A stretch of DNA of 64,000 nt from Apostichopus japonicus (GCF_037975245.1 NC_092569.1:35440668-35504667), one strand, 5' to 3'; numbered from the stretch's first letter, positions 12,537 to 25,954 are shown. Translations and numbers: made by a program. Notes: a model not told the origin generated them from the letters alone.

Positions 12537-14051
12537 CAGCGACGTAGCCAGGAATTTGAAAGGGGGGGGGAGCACTTTTTGCGATTGATATGGATTTTCA
12601 AAGTTGTAGGCACGACTATCTGAGCGGAGCGCCACCATCGGTTGGCGCGGAGCGTACAAGACAATTTTTGGTTTTACAAACCCCCCAGATGGCCGGAAAC
12701 GGCCCTTCCCGAGTGTTCATTCTGGTTCCCGGGCCTCTTGCTAACTTTTAAACCCCAAAAACAAACGAGTTAAAATAGTACGTAATTCAATACTACATAA
12801 TGTATTTAAAATTAGCAAGGTACATGTACAGAGTAGTCTTACTTTTCAACTTCTGATACTTGTAAATACAAAGATAGGCCAGAAATGTATTTGATACAAC
12901 TTTAGCCAGTAATTGTCTTTGATACAACTGTAGCTAGTAAATGTTTAAGTTGGCTTATAAGAGAAGGCGAGAGCTATCCGACGATTGCCATCTGATGCAA
13001 ATTTCTCAACTGTTTTCTCAACTGAAATATTATCTGCGTTAACGGGTTCTTAACTAGATGTTAAAAAACTGACAAGATCGGATCCTAGTCTTTTTCGGCG
13101 GGTAGAGTGTTGAATGAAATGGCACGCAATAGAAATGACAGCCTAGATGACAGAAGAATAGGTCACCTAATTTAGCCATATTCTTGCTACGTTCATTTCA
13201 ATAGTTTTTCCTGTCTAGACTCTTAAACTCGTCCAGCAAGCCTATGGATTTGAATTATGGGTGTTTAAAAAAAAAAGATAACTTGGCCCAAAAAAAGTGT
13301 AGGCCCGGGCCTACAGTGCTACATACTGGCTATGCCCCTGATCATATGATATGATATCATCAGCAGATTTTGTTTCCTGTTTGAATTCTTTCACATGTTC
13401 TTTTACATAATATATCAGAAGACAAACATAGTGCTCTTTTACAATTTTTCCAGTAGGATGATTCTTGTTTATTGTCCAATGTCTGGACTTTAATACATTT
13501 GAGGAACTTAACTGATGGACAATATAAACTTTCATATTTTGTAATATAGCCAGATATGCAGTGGCCTAAAAACAAATATCGTTATTGCAGTGTATTAGCA
13601 GTGTAATAATTATTTATAGGAAGTGCATATCACGTACGATTGCTAGCTTAGCTTCATAACATGCTGTTCGTGCAACAACTTAGGACGAATCATAGAAAGG
13701 ATGAGAACGAACGTTGTCGACGTTGTTGTGCATACGGTTCGTGACATTCCATAGAGTGAGATTAGGTAGGCAATATGTATTTTATTACGCAGTGGCCAAC
13801 TGTAGGCTTGTAATAGGCTATAGGCTAAATTTAGCTAATTGCATATGCCAAACTTAGTAAGTAGTTGAATCAGTAGGCGTGAATGTTACTACGATTATAA
13901 TCGAGTTAACGGAGCTGACGAGTATTCAAGATCAAAAGAGCACTGACAAAATACCATGCAAAAAAAAGGACAGTTTTTAAACATTTTTTTCGACACTGAA
14001 AGGGGGGGGGGAGCGGTCGCTCCCCCTGCTCCCCCCCTGGCTACGTCCCTG
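12537..14051. mobile_element. Non-autonomous hAT-like element with perfect 8-bp target duplication
   Basis: Terminal inverted repeats are CAGCGACGTAGCCAGG and, from the other end, CAGGGACGTAGCCAGG. Both sides carry GTATGTTA (12529-12536, 14052-14059). The paralogous locus at ~30470 reads CTGTATGTTAAAAG without the insert, a natural empty site. An 8-bp duplication and CAG-type ends are typical of hAT. It contains a hairpin-module copy (12614-12716). No transposase ORF is visible. Confidence 0.88.
12614..12716 (+). repeat. Hairpin module copy
   Basis: ATCTGAGCGGAGCGCCACC, the GGTTGGCGCGGAGCGTACAAG stem partner, then CCCCCCAGATGGCCGGAAAC. Near the left end of the hAT-like element. Confidence 0.9.
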
Positions 14052-15469
14052 GTATGTTAAGAGAAATTTTTAAACTAATAACATGTGAAAGGTAAATCAT
14101 TATTAATTTTTATGCCTTTACGGTTCTACATTTTTGAAAGTTTTTCCAATCCTCTCACTCAGCCAGCAGCCTCAAAGTTCGTAAAGTATAAGATATCTTA
14201 CAATAGTAAAAGTTGTACTCACATCAGGACCTAAGCGCTGAGGCCGGTGTCACGTGGTCGGCATTCAAGTGATGTAAATTGTCAGTCCCAGTGCTCCTTC
14301 GTTCCACAAACATGGATTTAAGAAACACTTTGGATGATGATTTTTTTTTAGAAAGAATGAGGGAAGGAAGGAGGTACCTTAAAGTCAATGTAGGTTGGCT
14401 AAGACTTTGGATATTTAGAAATTCTTTTTGAAGTCAAATTCAAATTTAACTTCGTTCTGTGTTTATTCGATAATGTAGCTAGGTTTGTTGCAATGTAGCT
14501 TCCGGCAGTTCCCCCCCCCCCCCCCTGCATCCTATCAGGTCTTTCCACCAGGACCTAGAAATACATGCCACATGTATTTGGTGCTTTAAGCGAGATACGA
14601 AGAGAAAAAGAAAGACACCAAATTCAAAATCTTCCGGAGACTACGCCCAGTCCGCCGCCTGTAACCCCAACATGAACGATCAGCCTAAACCAGTGGTGCG
14701 GCCGTTCCACAGAATAATTTCAGTTTTTCAGGTGCTTAACAGTGCTTGTGATAACTCCAAATTATCTGATTTACTGAAGAATATGACTTTTCATCTCAAA
14801 CTATTGATGTTTTATATCAAGCATTTGGTGTTTTTCCGTAAAAACTTTAAGATTTTACGAGGAATCCACCAATTTCTATGTTAACATTAGGGCGCTTTTT
14901 CGTCTAAGTTGGATTTTCACTTATGGTAATGACGTTTTATAGAAAAAAAACGAAATGTTTAACTCGGAATTGTTCACTCCAAACTCAAAACTTTTATCTC
15001 AAAAATATGATATTTTTCTATAAAATGGCGGAGTTTTAACTGTAAAGTTTTGTCGTATTTCACAGTTGAATTTCACCCTTTTTTACATTTTATCTCAAAA
15101 ATTTACATGTTTATTAGTGACATGATGCAACTTGAAATTTCTATGAATTATGAGAATTAAATGGACTAGTGAATTGTTCATTGTATGATAGTGCAGTATC
15201 AACATCCATTTCGATCGAGCTGAAAGTATGTGTTTTGGGATGTTCGAGACTTTTTGAAGCGACAATCAGAAATATCTTGTCAAAAAAAAATTGCCAGCAC
15301 CCCCTCCTAACCACCCCCTCTCCTCCTCCATCCGGCCAGTCTTTGATCCTTAGTGACGCCCTTACAGCGATAGCTAAAAGGAACGAATAATTGAGTGTTC
15401 ACAATTATAAGTAACTGGCTGTATAGTGCTTCCTCCTAACTTATAGCTTATGTTAGCATGAACACCTGT

Positions 15470-15592
15470 CATGATAGGAGTCTACTCGGTCATCAGATCC
15501 ATCCTCCCAGGGTTCAATCAGTTCCTACAGAGTTTGGTACGCCGTCATGTTTGTTAAATGTTCATCTTATTGGAGGATATGTAAAGCATTAA
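15470..15592 (+). pseudogene. Truncated terminal exon of the MGxC gene (copy 1)
   Basis: Open from HDRSLLG to GGYVKH and a TAA, in the same frame as the terminal exon at 38506-38636. It has 45 extra in-frame bases (15 codons) after SLLG. The 5' third of the exon and its acceptor are missing: sequence before 15470 instead matches ~35440-35470 of the twin, so a deletion joined an intron to the exon. Probably not splice-competent in the original way. Confidence 0.5.
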
Positions 15593-15697
15593 AAGATTAT
15601 TCTTACCAGAATTGTAGTACATTGGTATATCATAATCCAAGAAATTAGAAACTTCACTTCAAGTAAAGTGTTAATATTCCTACTTTCTCTTCCAACA

Positions 15698-18024
15698 TAT
15701 AAAAAATAATCTAGAAAATCAGCTGTGCTTTGATTAAGGAGGGAAAAAAGAGAGTAATGGTGTTAGTTCGGTTTCATGATTTGTGATGTGTATGGATGTA
15801 CTGAAATGAGCAAAATAAGGAGTTTGGAGTCGATTAAAAGTGTTTACCGTGATTACAATCTGAACTTCACTCAAAGAGAGTCCGTTTATTCAGTATTAAT
15901 GTGTTGCTAATCTCAAGGTGAAGCAGATAGTAATCAAACATGTCTACTTTCGCACTGTCAGCCTTGTCAACAATGCAATTATTGTTTATATCAAATCTTT
16001 TCTCTCGATGATTTTTTTTTAACTATTCGGTAAAGATTTTTGTTTTGGGAGAAAGGAGGTGTAGGAAGGAGTGGATGGGTTTGTTTGGTAAAGGGAGTAA
16101 CCCAGAATTGATTAGTTTTTTCTTAGCTTTGAGATGTCAATGAAAAAATGGAAAATAATATACCATTTAATGACGATATCAGTGACAAAGAAAACATATT
16201 TTGTTGGTTTTTTGCTCACCTAGGAAGGGAATATAAAGCGTAGTAAAAAGCTTAAAAAAATATTATTAATGTTGTCATACTGTGACAGGAGAAAAAGCAA
16301 GATGATGGAAAGTGTGTAGTGTCGATATCAAAGCAAAAACAACTAAAAAAGATAAAAAAATGAAAACAGAACTTAAAGACACCCCACCGCCCCCACCCAA
16401 AAGAAAATGCTAGAAAAAAGAAAGAAAAAAAAACCCAATTTGACAGCAAACGACTTGTACAGGATGATCACAGAGAAGTAGGAAAGAGATTATACTATTA
16501 TTATGCAGGAGTTCACTTTTCTTTTAGTAGAGACTTGGTTTTGACAAGATTAGTGGAGGTCAGTTCTAACAGTTTATTTTTGTGACATTTTTTATGGCTT
16601 TGAGAAGAAAGCTTTATCTGTTACCTAGAGCAATAATTGTGAAGTAACCAAGGGAGTGGGCAAGAGGTACATGTTGTTTCTGAAATTGTAAAGCAGAGTT
16701 GGTCTCCATTTCTTCAAACTGTTCTTGTATTCGCCATTTCGACGAAGGTGAATTTGATAGGAGGGTCGTTGTGTGATTATCTGTTGCAGGATGGATTTTG
16801 GTGCATTATTCGGTTGTTAGGTAATGAAGGTGCCAAGCTGTTATTTTTTTCTTCATTTATATAGGACTTTCTTACTTTGGCAGCTATGTGTCTGGTTTTT
16901 ATGAAGGGACTGATAAACATTTCAAAATTGTTGCTATTGGCCCAAAAAATATATAAATAAAATAGCCAAAAAAGTGAAGGGATATAAAATATGGGAAGGT
17001 TAAATTGAGAAGATCTGGTAACGGTTGGAAACACATTGGTGTACTATAGTAAGGTTAGTTTGAGTGATATGGGAAAGGGTAGGTGGGTGGCAAAGAGGTC
17101 CTTTAATCTGTCGTTAGCAGTTACAACAAGATATTTTCTTGGTAGCATTATTGCTGTTCAAGTCGTTACAGGCAATCAAGATTCTCCCTCGCTGCCCTAT
17201 ACTTTTCATGAATTTCAAAATGTACAGGACGTGGTCTTGTGTTGTGGATATGTGTGTGTTTGGGAGATGCGTGGTGTGGGAGAAGGGGGATGGGTAGGCA
17301 TGGGTGGAAGGAATTAGTGATCAAATTAATCCATTAAAGGCATAAAACTTTATAGACCAATTCAAAAAGGTAGTACTTAATTAACTTAATTAACCATTAT
17401 TGTTTCCATTCTGAGATATTAATGGTGAATTCAGTTAATACCTCTGAGGCATTTTTGAATATTCATGAAGCACAATGATCAGAAATACAACTAGTTTTAG
17501 GTTTTTATGGGAAAAAAAAACACTTTTAAAGCTCGCGAGAATGAATTCTTTATAGTACAGGACTTTTTTCTCACATTATTAGTTTCATTATAGTATCTTT
17601 GGATGACTTCAAGAAGGACAGTGTACATTGAAAATGAAAAAGTTTCCCGTCTGTAACTCCTCGCTGCCACTGCCATGGAATTTAGCACTGGAAATGTAAC
17701 ATTGATAGGAAGATTAATCATTAAAACACAAAACAATGCACAAAATATTCTACTTTACCAAGGGAACTGGGAAATAAAGACAACAGAATATTACTGTAGT
17801 TAAAATGGAGACATAATGTAGAAATGTAGTGACGACCTTTCGTTAAGATACGACAAAGTTTATACGAGATGAATTGACAGGAGTTAAGAAAAACGGTAGA
17901 GCTTGTTATCAACTTACTATATTTCGTGACTGTGCAGTATGGCACACAGAAGTAATGATTCCGTGTCCAGTGTACAAACCATTCTGGAATGTTGTTTCGT
18001 CTTTGTTGTGGCTGTGCTATACCT
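15698..18024 (+). repeat. Segmental duplication unit B of the TENT4 3' flank
   Basis: Matches unit A from 7589 onward at high identity (same GTAATGGTGTTAGTTCGG and TGTAGTGTCGATATC words), ending at the equivalent of ~11005 (CTATACCTC). It lacks the equivalents of ~9320-9950 and has no TAAA array. Short ORFs inside recur in all three units because the DNA is duplicated, not because they look like genes. Confidence 0.85.
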
Positions 18025-18025
18025 C

Positions 18026-18130
18026 GGCGGAGACAATAATAACAATGGCAGTCAAAATAGTAACTCTGTGAACAAAAGTTTAAAGAAGAAGCATAAACAG
18101 GATAACTCTAAGAGAGGGGCAAAGAACTGA
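18026..18130 (+). pseudogene. Duplicated C-terminal tail of TENT4
   Basis: In the TENT4 frame this reads a GGDNNNN start through the basic KKKHKQDNSKRG patch to a TGA at the same place. It has no upstream exon context: the preceding bases are the far end of unit B. The substitutions Ser-to-Gly, Arg-to-Ser and Lys-to-Gln separate it from the real exon. An orphan left by tandem duplication. Confidence 0.88.
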
Positions 18131-19973
18131 GTCAAAAGAAGAGACAAAAAGTGCCTGTATTATCTCGGTGTTAATTTATGAAAGCGACAAGATTGGTTGA
18201 GGGACAAGAAACCAACAAAGGAGACTATGAAAGTGGTAAACAGACAAGACCAAAAAATAATCTAGAAAATCAGCTGTGCTTTGATTAAGGAGGGGAAAAA
18301 AGAGTAATGGTGTTAGTTCGGTTTCATGATTTGTGATGTGTATGGATGTACTGAAATGAGCAAAATAAGGAGTGTGGAGTCGATTAAAAGTGTTTACCGT
18401 GATTCCAATCTGAAATTCACTCAAAGAGAGTCCGTTTATTCAGTATTAATGTGTTGCTAATCTCAAGGTGAAGCAGATAGTAATCAAACATGTCTACTTT
18501 CACACTGTCAGCCTTGTCAACAATGCAATTATTGTTTATATCAAATCTTTTTCTCTCGATGATTTTTTTTTAACTATTCGGTAAAGATTTTTGTTTTGGG
18601 AGAAAGGAGGTGTAGGAAGAGGTGGATGGGTTTGTTTGGTAAGGAAGTTAACCAGAATTGATTGGTTTTTTCTTAGCAGTGACATGGGAAAAAAAAATGG
18701 AAAATAATATGTACCATTTAATGATGATATCAGTGACAAAGAAACCATATTTTGTTGGTTTCTTCTCACCTTGGAAGAAAATATAAAGCATAGTAAAAAG
18801 CTTAAAAAAAATATTATTAATGTTGTCATACTGTGACAGGAGAAAAAGCAAGATGATGGAAAGTTTGTAGTGTCGATATCAAAGAAAAAACAACTAAAAA
18901 AGACAAAAAGTGAAAATAAAACTGAAAGACACCCCACCGACCCCACCCCAAAAAACACGCTAGAAAAAAAGAAAAGAAAAAACAATTTGACAGCAAACGA
19001 CTTGTACAGGAAGATCACAGAGAAGTAGGAAAGAGATTATACTATTATTATGCAGGAGTTCACTTTTTATTTAGTAAAGACTTGGTTTTGACAAGATTAG
19101 TGGATGTTAGTTCTAACAGTTTATTTTTGTGACATTTTTTATGGCTTTGAGAAGAAAATTTTATCTGTTACCTAGAGCAATAATTGTGAAGTAACCAAGG
19201 AAGGTGGGCAAGAGGTACATATTGTTTCTGAAATTGTAAAGCAGAGTCGGTCTCCATTTCTTCAAACTGTTCTTGTATTCGTCATTTCGACGAAGACGAA
19301 GATGAATTTTGATAGGATGATTATCTGTTGGGTGATTATCTGTTGCAGGATGGATTTTGGTGCATTAATCAGTTGTTAGGTAGTGAAGGTGCCAAGCTGT
19401 TATTTTTTTCTTCATTTATATAGGACTTTCTTACTTTGACAGCTATACTGATTTGTGTCTGGTTTTTATGAAGGGACTGATAAACATTATAAATTGTTGC
19501 TATTTGGCCCAAAAAAATATATAAATAAAATAGCCAAAAAAGTGAAGGGATATAAAATATACAAAGGTTAAATTGAGAAGATGTGGTAATGGTTGGAAAC
19601 ACATTGGTGTACTATAGTAAGGTTAGTTTGAGTGATTTGGGAAAGGGTAGGTGGGTGGCAAAGAGGTCCTTTAATCTGTCGTTAGCAGTTACAACGAGAT
19701 ATCTTCTTGGTCACAACGAATTATTGCTGGGCAAGTCGTTACAGGTAATCAAGATTCTCCCTCGCTGCCCTATACTTTTCATGAATTTCAAAACCCATGA
19801 AACATAAGTACTGTTTCTTATTTGTTTCACGATGTACAGGTGGTGGTCTTGTGCTGTGGATATGTGTGTTTTGGGGATATGTGTGTCTTTGGGAGACGTG
19901 GGGAGTGGGAGAAGGGGGGTGGGTAGACATGGGTGGAGGTTGGAGGAAATTAGTGATCAAATTAATCCATTAA

Positions 19974-21628
19974 ACTAACATATCTCTATAAGACTATGAG
20001 TTGAAATGTGTGTGTTTTAATCGACAGTGTGGGAACGGAGAACAAAGTCGTTACTGTGTTAGAAAAGCTTTCTTACCATAAGTAGAAACTTTCAGTATGA
20101 ACTTGCCAACGACTTCGGCCCCGAACCATGCACAACAGACCAGTTTTTCATCCTGTTCTGGTTGCTAATATATTGTCGAGGTTGAATTGAATCTCTCGTC
20201 CAAACTTGTGGTGTCGGTATTACTACAATTTTGGTCGATATCGACTAAAATAATCTTTGAATTTAAAAAAAATTATTACTCAGCCATCTTACATCCTACA
20301 ACAATTGAATCTCTCGTCCAAACTTGTGGTGTCGGTATTACTACAATTTTGGTCGATATCGACTAAAATAATCTTTGAATTTAAAAAAAATTATTACTCA
20401 GCCAGTCAGCCATCTTACATCCTACAACATTCATTTAGGTATTGAAATGTAGCTAAGACCATACGTTTGTGTATAAAACAAATAAAAAGGGGGGTCACTG
20501 TGATTTTTTTTAGTGGGTGGGGCTCAAAGGTCAAAGGTCAATCTGAAAATGACGTAATTTGGCTAAAAATCGATGTTCGCTTCATCAAAATCGTGACAGA
20601 AAATAAAAGTTGAACAAACCCCCCCCCCCCCCCATTATATTTGGTATAAACCCTAACATGTTTTGAACATATTCTGAGCATTTCAGGAATATATCTATAG
20701 AGACTTCTGAGAAAAATGCAAATAACCTTGAAATTTCCTGTAATTTGACAGCAAAATCGTCCAAATCCGTTCATTTTTGAAAGAGATGTCGTTCCCGAAC
20801 GCTTCAACCTACGAACGTGTTTTTTTTACCCTATTTTAGATATTTAGGCCGCTCACTTCTTTGTAATTGATAGTCTCTATATACGGCTCTGTTGATAGTT
20901 ATGACATAGCGCCCTCACATTCCTTTGTAAGTCGATAGCAAGCGCCGTTCTTGCGTAATACTGTTTCACTGAATGTTTAGTGTACATTTCAATTGACTTT
21001 CACGTAGTGGATATTTTCAAATAGGTCGTGGCTGCACACAGCGTCCCAAATTACGGCCCAATAGGCCCTAAAGATGTGGGACGATTGGTCAGATACCTTG
21101 ATGAGGTCCAGGACCTTCTGGTCGAACCGGTTTATCAAGGTTCGGTCCTTTGAGGACCCAGAAATTGTAAGTTCAATAGCGTTTTTTACAAAATGGCTAG
21201 GCTAGGCCTAACGTTATGCCAACGTTAGGCTGTATTTGTAGAAAGTAAACAAAAGTAAACAACATTTGTACTAACTTAAATAAGTCATAACTCTGTCAAT
21301 CCTCAACAGATTTCAGAAAATAAGGTATCATCTGAAAGAGCAGCCCCAGAAGAACCTTTATCATACAATTTGAAGTCAATTTTGAAGTCCGTAGTGATTT
21401 TATTGTATTTTGGTGTTTTCCAATTAAAATTAAATTGCGACCTAATTTGCATATTATAATTTGCATATATTTGGAATTTTTTATAAAATTATCAATTCCA
21501 AATATTGTTCCCTATTGATCTAAATCAACTTCCTAATAGAGAAGTTGTCCCTAACCTTTATAGCCAGCCCTAACAAGATAAGTGCCCCCAGACCCTAATT
21601 GTTTTCCCACCCCCAATGCAGTAAAGGG
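19974..21628. mobile_element. TTAA-flanked unclassified insert (family Y)
   Basis: TTAA is present at both edges (19970-19973, 21629-21632) while units A and B have one TTAA at this place. The right end read inward is CCCTTTACTGCATTGG, reminiscent of piggyBac-type ends, but the left end does not match it as an inverted repeat. A second, left-truncated copy lies at 41941-43149 with the same right end next to TTAA. It contains a perfect-looking 118 bp tandem duplication (20186-20421), a poly-C run and no convincing ORF. Confidence 0.65.
20186..20421. repeat. 118-bp tandem duplication inside insert Y
   Basis: Two adjacent copies of a unit running from AATTGAATCTCTCGTCC through GGTCGATATCGACT and the AATTTAAAAAAAATTATTAC stretch. 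The truncated copy at 41941 has only one, so the duplication is specific to this insert. Confidence 0.9.
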
Positions 21629-23005
21629 TTAACAGCAGCAAACTTACTTTATAGACCAATTAAAAAAGGGTAGTATTTAAATAACTTGTAAAATGGAAAT
21701 TCATTGTAACAGGGTCATATTAGATCATGTAATTGACTTCAGAAAGATAAAAAAAAAATTATACAGAATAATTGGAAGAGCATGAGCAGGAGAAACTAAT
21801 AATATAATTGTTACATTGTTGAGAAAAAAATGTATTTTGTTTGTTACTATTTGATATAAGTAAGATCAACCAGGAAAATAGAAGACTGGGGGAGGGGGGG
21901 TGGTAGGCATTCAGGAGCATGTTATTGCATTAGGACTCATGTGATTATTCTCCAGTGATCAAATTTAAAAAAAAGTATAAGGAATTGAGGCAATGCCATG
22001 GCATTCATATAGAGAGAATTTGGGATGGCAAAGATTAAAATATAGTAGTTGCTAAAACCTATGACATATAATGCAGTATAACATTTGATTTTTGTTCTTT
22101 ATGTTATTATGAAAACATAAAAAGAGAAAATACCAGTTGTAACTGTGAAGTAAAAACTAAAAAAAAAGTCAGTTGTACTTGTTTTTTTCCTGACAGCATT
22201 AGACATAAAAAATACAAAAATTCCCACCGGACATTAGGATTTGTTGCATCTTAGTGAGTGACCCCTTTTGGTATCCATTTGTTTATAATTGACTGTAACC
22301 ATTATTGTTTCCATTTAGAGATATTAATAGTGAATTCAATTAATACCTTTGAGGTATTTTTGAAAATTCATGAAGCACAATGATCAGAAATGCATCCAAT
22401 TATAGGTTTTTATGGGGAAAAAAACACTTATAAAACTAGTGTGGATCATTTTCTTATAATACAGAACTTTTTTTTCTCACATTTTTTTTTAAGAAGGACA
22501 GTGTACATTCAAATTGGTACCATTGACACAGTTTACCCTTTGTTGCACTAGAAATTTAACATTAATAGGAAAATTAATTATAAAAACTATTCTAAACTAC
22601 TATAACTAACTATTCCAGTATGTTTAGGGAACTGGGAAATAAAAAGAACAGAATATTATTTGCGTTAACAGAGAGAAAGAATGTAGAAAATGTAGTAACA
22701 TAAAAAATCACAAAAGAAGCCAAGTGATGTATTTTTAAATTTCAGTTAATGGGAATAACAGCCACCTTTTGTTAAGATACGAGAAAGTTTATACAAGATC
22801 AATTGACATCTGTCAAGCAAACGGATGCCGCTCTTCAAAAACATGTTATATTTTGTGAGTGTGCAGTATGGTAAGGGACGATAATGATTGTGTGCACTGC
22901 CCAGTGTATAAATTATTCCCGAATATTGTTTGGTCTTGTTGTGGCTGTGCTAAACCTCGTGCAGTGATCACATTGCCATTGTTAGTAACACAGTGTATCA
23001 AATTT

Positions 23006-23952
23006 TTAATCTGTTGAAATCCTAATCAAAGAATACAGATTCATGATATGTTGAGAGATGATGGGTTACTTTTTAGATGGAAATCTTTATCAACTCAGCT
23101 TAGAAGTGTTGTTTTACTTTGTTTTGCATTTTCCTTCATTTTGGTAAATCAATACTCTATATAGATTCATATTATTAACTGCATAATTACCAGCATGTAC
23201 TACAATGTATTATGTTATACAATACAACCTTCAAATAATTATTCTCATGTTACCATGGTGAGTAATTGGCCAAAAATGGGTAAGGCTATTTAGCATTTTC
23301 TTTAAAGTAACCAAAGATATGAATATCATTTTTTTTTTTCATTTTGTTATGATGGTGACCTATGTGGAGACCCTCTTATTAAGAGTTTTTGGGGAAGGAT
23401 TGAGGTTCGTATAAAGTTAACAAGTCTACTGTGAAAATGCAAGAAAGTATTTGACACCTGGCCGTGATTTCACCCAATTTAATTAACTATTTTTAATGTT
23501 TCATGTGATGTGTTGTAGTGATGATGTTTCTACTGAATCAGATGTCACAAATGAATCATGGAAGTAAAGAACCTGTAGATACAAGTTTTATGTGAGAGTT
23601 TGACAAATTTGTGATTATCAGAAATTCCATTCTCCAAATTGGACAGCTTGACTAGAAATGCTGTTATATATCCATCCAAGAAGGGATATGTGATGGAAGC
23701 TTGCAATATGTGTAAAGCTCAGTTTGATTTGTATGGGTGGGGGGGGATAGTTGGGAAGGATAACTGGGGTGAAGGAAAGCTGGGGAGGAGGGGGGTACGT
23801 GTTTGAGTGATGTGAGTGAGGGTAAGTGGGGAGGGAGGGTTAATGATGTGCTGCAAGAGAAAATATGAAAGAAATAAGAAATCTGATAACTACTTCTTTT
23901 CAATACACAGTGGTTGGGAAACTTGTTGTATCCTCTTGTGAGAAAGGCATTG
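23006..23952. other. Intergenic, no gene recognised
   Basis: A/T-rich unique-looking sequence between duplication unit C and the foldback element, with a G-rich stretch at ~23735-23840. No splice-supported coding region seen on either strand. Confidence 0.5.
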
Positions 23953-25950
23953 GGGTCAATCCATGCCAAATCAACAGTGGCCTCCACGTCGACCCTCTCA
24001 GAATCGCCTGAAATTGATATGGTGTCTTGCCACATGTCTCAAAGGATGAAATTGGGCAAAAAAATTTTTTAAAAAATTTTCGTTGCTAGGATACGGCCCC
24101 ACCTAGCAACCAAATCCGGATTGCATTTTAAGAGCCCTTAATTTGTGTCAAGTTTGGAGGCATTTTTTGCATAAATGTTAAGTATTTTATGTCTAATATT
24201 GCAGATATTGTGGAAGACATGTGGCCAGTCTTCGAATTTAGCTAATTTTGAGGAAAATTTACGGTCTCAATTTTTCGTAACAAGTAATTAAAATGGCAGA
24301 AAATGAGATAGAGGTCTTTTCTGGCCCTACTTTGAGTGTGCTCTATATTCACAAGCAGAGGCATGTTTGAGTTTTAATTTCCATAGGATCCTTGTCCAGT
24401 GGTAGTTGTACGGGAAAAGTGCAAAAAAAAAGTCAAGCGGGTCGTACGTTTTACGAACAGCGCCCTCAAACTTAAGAAATCTCACTTCTGGCCCTAATTG
24501 GGGGTCCATTTTGGGCCTGTGGGTATTTTTTTTTTTTTTTAAATAGCATTTTTCAGGAGCGTATTGACCCTATTTTTAAAAACTCAAGTCAAAAAGTTGT
24601 GTATTTTGTGTTATCTACTCAAATTTACGACTCGAAAATTGCGAAAATCACTTCGTTCATATGTATGAAAATGCTTGCACAAGCCGAATTGAGTAATTCA
24701 AATGACAACAACTTCTTAGCATTAGCATATAGGTGCTTAACAATTAGGAGGGTGGTCCACTAGCATAAGGACTACAAATAAACTGCATTTTCAGGGTCAT
24801 ATGCCCGACGATGCCTGTGAACAGCGCCCTCAAACATCACATTTTACCAATATTTTGGGCTATTTTGGGCATTTCAAGGTCAAATTTGGTCACAATTAGA
24901 AGTTTTATTTTCGGTTTTTAATACAAAATTAGTAAGATATGTATAGTTATGATGCACAGAATGAGCTAAAACATCTTTTATATTAGTTATTAATGCTCTG
25001 ATGAGCAGCTTAAAGTGGCGTATATGAGAGTTACATCAGCTCTACAGAAACATGCTTGCGAGGGCAAACAGTGGTAACATTGTATCTTCATTCAAAGAGA
25101 TGTTAAACAATATTAGAAATTATTGAAATGTATTTATTAAAAGTGTTCTGTCTAATACTCTTTGACTCCCTCACACCTCCACCCCCCCCCCCCCCTCCCC
25201 ATAGTGCACTATGCAGATTTGTATATACATACAGTATGTGACTGACTTTTACTGCATAGAGACTCCATAAACATGCATATACTGAATGTTTTGGTATAGT
25301 AATCTTCTGCTTAAAATTGTCTGTATGCATGTTACCCACCCCTCCCACCCACAAAAAAAAAAAAAAAATACCCACAGGCCCAAAATGGACCCCCAATTAG
25401 GGCCAGAAGTGAGATTTCTTAAGTTTGAGGGCGCTGTTCGTAAAAGGTACGACCCGCTTGACTTTTTTTTTGCACTTTTCCCGTACAACTACCACTGGAC
25501 AAGGATCCTATGGAAATTAAAACTCAAACATGCCTCTGCTTGTGAATATAGAGCACACTCAAAGTAGGGCCAGAAAAGACCTCTATCTCATTTTCTGCCA
25601 TTTTAATTACTTGTTACGAAAAATTGAGACCGTAAATTTTCCTCAAAATTAGCTAAATTTGAAGACTGGCCACATGTCTTCCACAATATCTGCAATATCA
25701 GACATAAAATACTTTACATTTATGCAAAAAATGCCTCCAAACTTGACACAAATTAAGTGCTCTTAAAATGCAATCTGGATTTGGTTGCTAGGCGGGGCCG
25801 TATCCTAGCAACGAAAATTAAAAAAATTTTTTTTTTGCCCAATTTCATCCTTTGAGACATGTGGAGGGACACCATATCAATTTCAGGCGATTCTGAGAGG
25901 GTCGACGTGGAATCGACCCAAAAATCTGTTGATTTGGCATGGATTGACCC
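23953..25950. mobile_element. Foldback DNA element with ~590 bp inverted arms
   Basis: The left arm (23953-24540) and right arm (25360-25950) are near-identical inverted copies, beginning GGGTCAATCCATGCC from each side. ATTG flanks both ends (23949-23952, 25951-25954), consistent with a 4-bp target duplication. The ~820 bp centre includes a poly-C run and no transposase. The same 60-codon frame appears in both arms simply because they are inverted copies. Superfamily not assigned. Confidence 0.88.
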
Positions 25951-25954
25951 ATTG

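Larger units (their letters stand above)
11330..15640 (+). repeat. Paralogous locus copy 1 (diverged twin of 29795-38700)
   Basis: Matching blocks in the same order with 29795-38700 include GGCCGTGTGT...GGGTACAAGTT (11580 vs 30090), the MGxC first exon (12398 vs 30352), GAGATACGAAGA with AAAGAAAGAC (14590 vs 32995), TCAAGCATTTGGTGTTTT (14818 vs 33238) and the terminal exon (15470 vs 38565). Copy 1 lacks about 3 kb between the equivalents of 35470 and 38560 and has gained a hAT-like element at 12537-14051. Confidence 0.75.
18025..23005 (+). repeat. Segmental duplication unit C of the TENT4 3' flank
   Basis: Begins with the last ~35 codons of TENT4 joined directly to the end of unit B, then follows unit A to the equivalent of ~11060. 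It is split by the TTAA-flanked insert at 19974-21628: the text before (AATTAATCCATTAA) and after (ACTTTATAGACCAATT) is contiguous in units A and B. Confidence 0.85.

Noticed and set aside
24327-25567. Matching ORFs on opposite strands (MDPQLGPEVRFLKF...)
   Set aside because: They fall in the two inverted arms of one foldback element, so identity is due to DNA duplication.
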